From NCBI GenBank assembly GCA_031119395.1, contig JAVHYA010000046.1, positions 1 to 42,881 on the forward strand: 42,881 nucleotides of DNA, written 5' to 3'. The stretch comes from Pseudomonadota bacterium. Lineage in GTDB: Bacteria > Pseudomonadota > Gammaproteobacteria > Burkholderiales > Burkholderiaceae_C. This document shows positions 37,939-42,881 of the stretch, piece by piece. Position 1 is the first letter of the stretch. Every line of letters starts with the position of its first letter. The notes below the pieces were generated by a model. It ran no database searches, was not told where the DNA came from, and saw only the letters and a program-made list of their open reading frames with translations. The translations under genes were made by a program, and so were the position numbers.

Positions 37939-40868
37939 ATTATGAAAAGAGACGTTTGCAGGGCGCAGGCATCTTGAACCGTTAGCGTCGGCGCGGGGGT
38001 GACGGGGGAGTCGTATTCCTCAAACTTCAAAGGGTCGAAGCGGAGCTGTTCATATATGTACTGGCGTGCCTGTCCCAAATAGGTGGACGGTAAGACGATT
38101 TGCCAATTTAACAACAGCGGAAGTGCGCTGTGCACGCCCAAGCTTGCGCCTGCCTGACCCAAGCGGTACGCCAAAAAATCCTCGGCAAGAGTCTCGGCCT
38201 CCTCCAGTGCAGCCACAAACATGTCATCGCTAATAAGCGGCGCGCATTTTGCTGCCCGGAACGCCAGCATTGCGCCGTCCAACACGCCAGCGGGCTGATG
38301 CTCGAAGATAGGGCGCCCAACAACCTGCAATTCGAATGAGCCAATCCGATCGCCCGATGGCACGATGACGGAGCCAAATCGGCGCTGTCCTGCATGATCG
38401 CGCCAATCCATGCTGTTCCACTCGTCGGCTCCTAAGTAACTGACTACATCATAAACATCGAGCGCGCTACACAGTCGTAGGAAGAAGGTTGACCCCAAGA
38501 TGCTCACGCTTGGTTGAATTACTATTACAACGTCCGAATTTGTGCGCTCTAAAGCTTCTCTGTATTGCGTGAGTTTGCCTTGAGGACTGCAACGGATTAT
38601 TTCTAGCTCACATTGCGTAGGGGCTGCAGCCTGCATCAGCTCTTGGCTCATTTCATCGAAGCCGCCGGCATGCTCCGTGGGGACAAGCACCGTAATTCGA
38701 CGACCTTTTAGCGTCGCAATTGCGCTACCGGGGGATGTTGCTGTACTTGCGCGTGTTTCGCAAGCCAGCTTCATCATCTTAGCGCCCAAACTAAAATCTG
38801 GAGACTCACTGGCGTTCTCGAGATTGTGAATCGCCGCGCGCGCGTACGTCTCTCTCCCTGCAAGCAGCCAATACCGCGCTCGCTGAGTTGAGATCCTTTC
38901 CACTGCATCGGGGGCGGCGTCCGCCTCAATGTTTTCTAGGTATGAAGCTGCTTCCGCGAAACGCTGCTCGCGAGCGAGCCTCTCGGTGAACAAGATGTGA
39001 GCGTCCATGCACTTAGGGTATGCTTTTAGGCAATAGTCAACCACGCGATGGGCGGCGTCGAAGTTGCCATTTCGAAATAGCTTTCTGGCACGCCGAGTTA
39101 ATTCAAGTGCGGGCAGTGGTTGAATTTGCTGCACCGGCGTTGGCGGCTTTCGAGTCAGCCAATCTAAGCAGTAGTCCGTAAAGTGAGATGCGAAAATGGT
39201 GCCGTTACCCAGTGCACATGCCCCATATCTCTTTCGCACGGTTAACTTGAACTCCGTGCGCCAATGGGAGTTTTCGGCAAGCTTTACGGCGGTATCGACG
39301 TATTGCTGCCATGTAGCAACCGCGAGTTCTGGGGCGCCTAGATTTGCCATCACACTCAAGCCCATCCGAGACGCGGTAGCATCCCCAAACCTGGTGACTA
39401 CCGGGATACCCATATACGTCGCGAAGCACGACGTGGTTCCGCCGTTAAACGGGAAGGTGTCGAGAACAATATCTAGTGCTTCGTATGCCTTAAAAAGATC
39501 TCGTGCGCTTTCGGGTAACTCAAGATCAACCCGTGCGGCATCGATTCCTGCTGCGCCTAATGTACTGGCGAACGCCCGCTTGGCCGCTGGATCCGCAAAG
39601 TTTGTCGCCTTAATTACCAGTCTACTGCGGGGCACCGCAGCTAGAATGCTGGCCCATGCCCTCAGAGTGGCCCCATTAATCTTTGCGATGTTTCCAAAGC
39701 ATCCAAAGGTGACATGTCCCCGCGTAGCGGAAGCGATGTGCTGACGTATGGGAATGTCTTCCTTTGGATCAAAGCACCAGAACGACTCTGGCAATACGGC
39801 CAATCTCTCGCTGTAATATCTTTCGTGGTCGGGGTGCGAAATATATATATCAGATAACTTGCAATCCACCTGCGCTAAGCCTGTCGTGGGGGGGTAGCCT
39901 AGTCCGCTGACTTGTAGGGGCGCTAATCTTAACCTCAAAAGGTCAATACGGTTTGTTGACGTATGACCAGCGAGCTCAACTAGGACGTCTAGCTTTCTTT
40001 CCAACACTTTTTCGACTAGAACCTCATCCCCCAATTCAGCCACTTCAAAAAAATAGTCCGAGTGCCGTCTAATGTGCTCCGTGTGGACATCGCTTGTGTA
40101 GGAGTCGTGAAAGATTGTAATTTCCACCTTTGAGCGATCATGGCCTTCAATTAGCGGTCGGAAAAAGAATCTTACAGAATGTTCCCTTAAATCCGGCGAC
40201 CAGTAGCCAATTCTGAGCTTCCGCTTCAAATCAAGAGCGCCGCTTGGAATCATGGGACGGTTTGGAGCACGCTCGACTGCGGCATGGGGTGCGGGCGCAA
40301 GAGTAGCCGCCCAAAAATGGTGCTCGGCCGCCAAGCGCGCCTCGTCAAACGCAGAGTAGGCAGACGTGAAGAGAAACTGATTTGCAGCTCGGAGCGAACT
40401 GAAATGAGTCAACCAGTTTTCGAGAGAGTGGCTGGCCGCTTGGCGCGCATCTCCTCTACTAAACAGAATTGATGAATAGCAGCCGTGCACACCTGCGGTA
40501 GTAGGCGCCTGAATGCGCGCAGCAATGACGTGCCGAAGCGCTTCCTCTGAATTGGCGCCGTCTTTAAGCAAGCTCGCGAAGTTGATGAGCGATGGGAGGT
40601 GGGAGTCATCAAGAGCGATAGCTCTTTGGAGAATTTCCACGGCCTCCTTGCGCTGCCCGATTGTGGCGAGCGCGACTGCGTAGTCGTTCAGTGCCTCTAC
40701 GTCATGGGGGACAAGCAAAAGATACTCGGAAAATTTCGCTACGGCATCCCTCACCTTTCCGTCCGCATTCAACCGTGCGGCTTCATCCCTCAATTCCCGG
40801 GCGACGGCTGTCTCCTTTTTACTTTTTCCTTTTTTGAACGCATCACCAAAAAGACGTCTGAATAGCAT
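37935..40868 (-). CDS. TPR/O-GlcNAc-transferase-like (GT41) protein with extra GT-like C-terminus
   Basis: A 977-residue protein. N-terminal TPR helices about 20-130 (AVAKFSEYLLLVPHDVEALN). Residues about 213-571 match the GT41 (OGT/SPINDLY) catalytic core: His230 in SPDLREHSVRFFF, LGYPPTTGLAQVDCKLSD, Lys396 in FGCFGNIAKINGATLRAWA (the nucleotide-binding Lys of OGT) and LDTFPFNGGTTSCFATYMG (donor loop). A second helical stretch (590-705) resembles TPRs. Residues about 720-977 resemble the separate small glycosyltransferase downstream (DVVIVIQPSV versus DVLIFVHDDV), but its Asp-Asp is lost. GT41 enzymes O-glycosylate Ser/Thr of proteins. ATG 40868 is preferred over TTG 40880. The pilin nearby is the obvious candidate substrate. 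Confidence 0.9.
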   Translation of the reverse strand: MLFRRLFGDAFKKGKSKKETAVARELRDEAARLNADGKVRDAVAKFSEYLLLVPHDVEALNDYAVALATIGQRKEAVEILQRAIALDDSHLPSLINFASLLKDGANSEEALRHVIAARIQAPTTAGVHGCYSSILFSRGDARQAASHSLENWLTHFSSLRAANQFLFTSAYSAFDEARLAAEHHFWAATLAPAPHAAVERAPNRPMIPSGALDLKRKLRIGYWSPDLREHSVRFFFRPLIEGHDRSKVEITIFHDSYTSDVHTEHIRRHSDYFFEVAELGDEVLVEKVLERKLDVLVELAGHTSTNRIDLLRLRLAPLQVSGLGYPPTTGLAQVDCKLSDIYISHPDHERYYSERLAVLPESFWCFDPKEDIPIRQHIASATRGHVTFGCFGNIAKINGATLRAWASILAAVPRSRLVIKATNFADPAAKRAFASTLGAAGIDAARVDLELPESARDLFKAYEALDIVLDTFPFNGGTTSCFATYMGIPVVTRFGDATASRMGLSVMANLGAPELAVATWQQYVDTAVKLAENSHWRTEFKLTVRKRYGACALGNGTIFASHFTDYCLDWLTRKPPTPVQQIQPLPALELTRRARKLFRNGNFDAAHRVVDYCLKAYPKCMDAHILFTERLAREQRFAEAASYLENIEADAAPDAVERISTQRARYWLLAGRETYARAAIHNLENASESPDFSLGAKMMKLACETRASTATSPGSAIATLKGRRITVLVPTEHAGGFDEMSQELMQAAAPTQCELEIIRCSPQGKLTQYREALERTNSDVVIVIQPSVSILGSTFFLRLCSALDVYDVVSYLGADEWNSMDWRDHAGQRRFGSVIVPSGDRIGSFELQVVGRPIFEHQPAGVLDGAMLAFRAAKCAPLISDDMFVAALEEAETLAEDFLAYRLGQAGASLGVHSALPLLLNWQIVLPSTYLGQARQYIYEQLRFDPLKFEEYDSPVTPAPTLTVQDACALQTSLFII

Positions 40869-40883
40869 AAGCAGATTCAATCG

Positions 40884-41201
40884 CTATCTGAAGCTGGATA
40901 TCTCGACCATAAGTCCTTCCGTCGCTATATCGACGAATTCCTTCGGGTAGCCCGCGTCGTTTAGCCCCCACCGAAATTTGTGCAGAAGTACCGCCCTTCT
41001 GATCCAATTTCTTTTAGTATGCTTCTGCGACTCACGTGCTGCGCGAAAGGTCTGTTCCAAAACGCGGGTTATGCGAGAAGCGGAAAGTACGTGTCTGCGC
41101 TCAGTCATCACCTCTGCCGAAATTTGTTTTGTCAGACCGCTAACAAGAAAGCTAGCGAGGTCAGCCTCCGAGGTGAAGGAAAGAAATCGATAAGACTTCA
41201 T
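40884..41201 (-). CDS. Unknown 105-residue protein in the pilin island
   Basis: I do not recognise this protein. It starts MKSYRFLSFTSEADLASFLV, contains a basic middle (RAARESQKHTKRNWIRRAV) and ends with LMVEISSFR. It is soluble, without signal peptide, membrane span or metal motif, and appears alpha-rich. The gene is AT-rich like the rest of the island and ends 15 nt before the GT41-type start, so it leads that transcript. Its ATG lies only 15 nt after the U-tract of the pilA terminator and has no good ribosome-binding site, so expression probably depends on read-through or an internal start. It could be an adaptor or regulator for the glycosyltransferase; this is a guess. Confidence 0.65.
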   Translation of the reverse strand: MKSYRFLSFTSEADLASFLVSGLTKQISAEVMTERRHVLSASRITRVLEQTFRAARESQKHTKRNWIRRAVLLHKFRWGLNDAGYPKEFVDIATEGLMVEISSFR

Positions 41202-41216
41202 GTGGCCGACATTCCC

Positions 41217-41245
41217 AAAAAAAAACCGACCCCAAAAGGCCGGTT
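41217..41245 (-). terminator. Terminator of pilA
   Basis: On the minus strand AACCGGCC, a short loop and GGTCGGTT (one G-U pair) are followed by nine T. It lies 42 nt after the pilA stop and just before the unknown 105-residue gene, so it should cut most pilA transcripts off from the glycosylation genes while allowing some read-through. Confidence 0.85.
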
Positions 41246-41286
41246 AGCATGCTACGAAAGTTAACCGAATCTAGGCGTTCGGCAGT

Positions 41287-41733
41287 TTAACCGCGGCACG
41301 ACGACGGAAGCCACTTGTTTGGCGAGCCCGAGCACGCCCAGGTCAGAGTATTTGCCGTCGATTGAACTGTCGGCGTCAGAACGACCGTCACAGAACCGCC
41401 GACTGAATTCGAAGCGTTAGTGCCGAGAACCGTGACCACGCCACCGCTCCCAACGCTCGCGCTGGTCACCTTGCCCGTGGCAGCAATGGAGCAACTAGTC
41501 GACACATCAGTCGGAACCGCGCTGCCGCCACCCGCTGCTTGGTACGCCTCAGTAATGCACGTACGCGCGGAACTGGCTGCGAGGACCAACTCGGACACTT
41601 TGGCACGGACTGTGTAGTCTTGATAAGCCGGTAGCGCTACGGCTGCCAGAATGCCGATGATCGCGACGACGATCATCAGTTCGATCAGGGTGAAACCCTT
41701 TTGCACGCTGCGTGCGATGGAACGACGGTTCAT
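41287..41733 (-). CDS. pilA: Type IV major pilin (PilA-like)
   Basis: A 148-residue type IVa prepilin. The short leader [13 protein letters not shown] is cut after Gly13 by prepilin peptidase; mature Phe1 starts [18 protein letters not shown] with Glu5 (residue 18). This hydrophobic helix anchors and packs the pilus. Cys59, Cys81, Cys134 and Cys146 could form two disulfides, the last pair enclosing the C-terminal D-region ([14 protein letters not shown]). The globular domain is rich in Ser, Thr and Gly, offering many O-glycosylation sites. AAGGAG precedes the ATG. It has a sigma-54-type promoter and its own terminator. Reading on from its 3' end come the AT-rich glycan genes. Confidence 0.96.
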   Translation of the reverse strand: MNRRSIARSVQKGFTLIELMIVVAIIGILAAVALPAYQDYTVRAKVSELVLAASSARTCITEAYQAAGGGSAVPTDVSTSCSIAATGKVTSASVGSGGVVTVLGTNASNSVGGSVTVVLTPTVQSTANTLTWACSGSPNKWLPSSCRG

Positions 41734-41812
41734 TTGAACTAACTCCTTGAGGAAACGACAAGCGCTTGGTTGGGTGATCCGCGACGGCTCACCGCCTCGG
41801 CGAGAAACCCTT

Positions 41813-41828
41813 TGCAGTCGGCGTGCCA
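41813..41828 (-). promoter_or_regulatory. Sigma-54 promoter of pilA
   Basis: On the minus strand TGGCAC (41828-41823), five bases, then CTGCA (41817-41813) matches the -24/-12 consensus TGGCAC-N5-TTGCA with one difference. The expected start of transcription is near 41801, giving a leader of about 70 nt. Pilin genes are commonly sigma-54 dependent under PilR control, so this is a strong assignment. Confidence 0.85.
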
Positions 41829-41958
41829 AGCCGGATCGGCCGGTGCAAAGTGTGATTTTGTATTCATCTGTAACGAGGATGGCGCTTTGCCCGCGCCACG
41901 GTGTCACGCTTGGCGTGACAAGGCGTGCCAGAATCCTGTCAAACAAGGTTCAGCCTGC

Positions 41959-42426
41959 ATGACAGAACTGCCCACCATCACCATCGAGACTGCCATGTCC
42001 ATCACCGACCGGCGTAGCAAGCGCACGTGGATGCGGCGTTTGGAAGAGGGCGCGGTGCGACAGCTCGGGCCGGACGCTGGTTTGCAGACACGGCTGGTGC
42101 TTGCAGACGTGCTGCCTGTCACCGCGATTCCGTTCACGGCGGACATGGAGCCGCTCTTGATGCAGGCCAGCATGGGGCATGCGGAAGCGCAGGCCGAACT
42201 GGGCCAGATGTTCTGCCTGGCTGACCGCAACGACTTGGGCGCCTATTGGCTGCAGCAGGCAGCCGAGCGCGGCAGTGCCGACGCCATGCAGTGGTTGGCG
42301 GTGTTGTCAGCGCGGGGCACAGGCATTGCCAAGGACGACGGTGAAAGTCTGCGCTGGCTGCGGCGGGCGGCGCAGCTGGGCCATGCGATTGCGCGAGAGC
42401 AGTTGGGGGGGTTGCAGGCGGCGTGA
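41959..42426 (+). CDS. Sel1-repeat (TPR-like) protein
   Basis: A 155-residue protein. Residues about 75-150 hold two full Sel1-like repeats and part of a third (AEAQAELGQMFCLADRNDLG, AYWLQQAAERG; ADAMQWLAVLSARGTG, SLRWLRRAAQLG; AIAREQLG), helical hairpins that usually mediate protein contacts. No signal peptide. The reading frame is open upstream, but it would run through the pilA promoter; ATG 41959 is used here and ATG 41995 (MSITDRRSKRTW) is possible. It is divergent from pilA, 225 nt apart. Function unknown; a link to pili is only by position. Confidence 0.8.
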   Translation: MTELPTITIETAMSITDRRSKRTWMRRLEEGAVRQLGPDAGLQTRLVLADVLPVTAIPFTADMEPLLMQASMGHAEAQAELGQMFCLADRNDLGAYWLQQAAERGSADAMQWLAVLSARGTGIAKDDGESLRWLRRAAQLGHAIAREQLGGLQAA

Positions 42427-42438
42427 CTTTGGCGGCAG

Positions 42439-42560
42439 GGCTTCGACAGGCTCAGCCCGAACGGCTGGCCGTCTGGAGGTGAGGCTTCGCCCGGCTCAGC
42501 GTAAACGGGTGGCCGTTTGGGGGTGAGGCTTCGACCCGCTCAGCCCGAATGGGTGGCCGG
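42439..42560. repeat. 44-bp tandem repeat, 2.8 copies
   Basis: Units start at 42439, 42483 and 42527, each beginning GGCTTCG and ending GGAGGTGA or GGGGGTGA; the third is partial. The core CTTCGACAGGCTCAGCCCGA is a motif repeated widely in betaproteobacterial genomes. The third unit contains the stop codon and last codons of the convergent YggS gene. Confidence 0.85.
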
Positions 42561-42881
42561 CTGCGGCCGCCCGCCGAAGATCGCCGTTCCTACCCGCACC
42601 ATGCTGCTGCCCGCGGCGATGGCGGCCTCCAGGTCGGCACTCATGCCCAGCGACAACGTGTCGACGGCGATGCCGGCGTCGCGAATCTGGTGAAAAACGG
42701 CTGCCGCGCGCATGAACAGGGCGCGCTGCGCTACAAAATCAGGAGCGGGCTCGGGAATCGCCATGATCCCGCGCAGCCGCAAACGGGGCAATTCGGCCAC
42801 CGCGTGCGCCAGTGCCAGCGCCTCCCCGGGCGGCACGCCGGACTTGTTGGCGCCGCCATCCACATTCACCTGCAGGCACAC
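42540..42881 (-). CDS. YggS family PLP-binding protein, 3' part
   Basis: The C-terminal 113 residues of a YggS/PLPBP protein; the 5' part lies beyond the window. LRLRGIMAIPEP, LSLGMSADLEAAIAAGSSMVRVG and GTAIFG are diagnostic: the Ser-Met/Gly phosphate-binding loop and the RVGTAIFG end strand of the alanine racemase-like barrel. These proteins bind pyridoxal phosphate and keep vitamin B6 and amino-acid pools balanced rather than catalyse a known reaction. In many proteobacteria the gene sits beside pil genes (pilT), which fits the pilin gene here. Its final residues are encoded by the 44-bp tandem repeat. Confidence 0.93.
   Translation of the reverse strand: MCLQVNVDGGANKSGVPPGEALALAHAVAELPRLRLRGIMAIPEPAPDFVAQRALFMRAAAVFHQIRDAGIAVDTLSLGMSADLEAAIAAGSSMVRVGTAIFGGRPQPATHSG

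Larger units (their letters stand above)
36421..41286. other. AT-rich accessory island next to the pilin gene
   Basis: From just left of 36440 to about 41280 the base composition drops clearly: codons end often in A or T, A/T runs are common and rare codons such as ATA, AGA and TTA appear, unlike both flanks. It carries only glycan-modification genes and one unknown, all on the minus strand, downstream of pilA. No integrase, IS or direct repeats were found at its edges, so acquisition by homologous exchange between flanking core genes (gdhA and pilA) is the simplest reading. The gap 36421-36521 holds no gene. Confidence 0.75.

Noticed and set aside
39196-39744. 182-codon plus-strand frame opposite the GT41-type gene
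   Set aside because: Antisense to conserved catalytic motifs of the GT41 core and without any recognisable domain.
40869-40880. TTG start for the GT41-type protein
   Set aside because: ATG 40868 is only four codons later; neither has a good ribosome-binding site and ATG is the more likely.
36421-41286. Prophage or integrative element explanation for the AT-rich island
   Set aside because: No integrase, transposase, tRNA target or flanking direct repeats were found; gene content is only glycan modification.
1-42881. CRISPR arrays, rRNA and tRNA genes
   Set aside because: Scanned by eye; no spaced identical direct repeats, no rRNA-like stretches and no cloverleaf with a TTC-loop motif was convincing.

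Overview
The window is GC-rich chromosomal DNA that looks like a betaproteobacterium of the family Comamonadaceae (Variovorax/Acidovorax-like). The evidence is gene content and family resemblance: DUF3567, DUF3108, DUF2242, Bug-type solute receptors, a single-chain acyl-CoA carboxylase, an IF-1 paralogue and a type IV pilin. A dispersed repeat built on GCTAT..ATAGCTGCT followed by a GCGCCCG/CGGGCGC hairpin occurs six times. I cannot fix the genus from sequence alone. No rRNA, tRNA, CRISPR array, transposase or phage gene was seen.

Layout. 1-5.6 kb: the 5' end of an FAD-dependent oxidoreductase, a LuxR-type regulator, a class II Fic protein, a fumarylacetoacetase-family hydrolase, a TonB-like DUF3108 protein and a DUF3567 protein ending at a clear terminator. 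5.6-13.7 kb: a D-2-hydroxyacid dehydrogenase with a Bug receptor, an AbrB-type membrane protein, a ChaN-like lipoprotein, PurU, an LrgA/LrgB pair, a small secreted YXWGXW-type protein and an SGNH hydrolase. 13.7-24.4 kb: an acyl-chain metabolism block with a 1102-residue biotin-dependent acyl-CoA carboxylase, an acyl-CoA ligase, a divergent TetR regulator, a branched-chain-amino-acid-type binding protein and a P450-reductase fusion of the CYP102 (BM3) type. 24.4-26 kb: small RNA/translation-related genes (unknown small proteins, IF-1 paralogue, RRM protein) behind a long leader. 26-28.7 kb: an alpha/beta hydrolase, a TetR regulator and two phasin-like proteins, suggesting polyhydroxyalkanoate granule biology. 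29-36.4 kb: arginase, a single-domain response regulator, a DUF2242 lipoprotein, a heme oxygenase-bacteriophytochrome operon, a P-loop kinase and glutamate dehydrogenase.

36.4-41.3 kb is visibly AT-richer than everything around it and reads as an acquired glycan-modification island directly downstream of the type IV pilin gene. It holds an unknown 105-residue protein, a 977-residue TPR/O-GlcNAc-transferase-like (GT41) protein carrying an extra C-terminal glycosyltransferase-like domain, an SAM methyltransferase and a small glycosyltransferase. The last three overlap one another (4 nt and 20 nt). The pilin has its own sigma-54-type promoter and a strong terminator that separates it from the island. 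This pilin-linked GT41 locus is the best candidate for a little-described system in the window. The window closes with a Sel1-repeat protein, a 44-bp tandem repeat and the 3' part of a YggS-family PLP protein.

Main oddities: one copy of the dispersed repeat lies in frame inside the carboxylase; the P450 fusion has a roughly 29-residue insertion in its FMN domain and lacks the BM3 carboxylate anchor residues; perfect dyads flank gdhA, the bphO operon, the P450 gene and the fadD/tetR promoter region.
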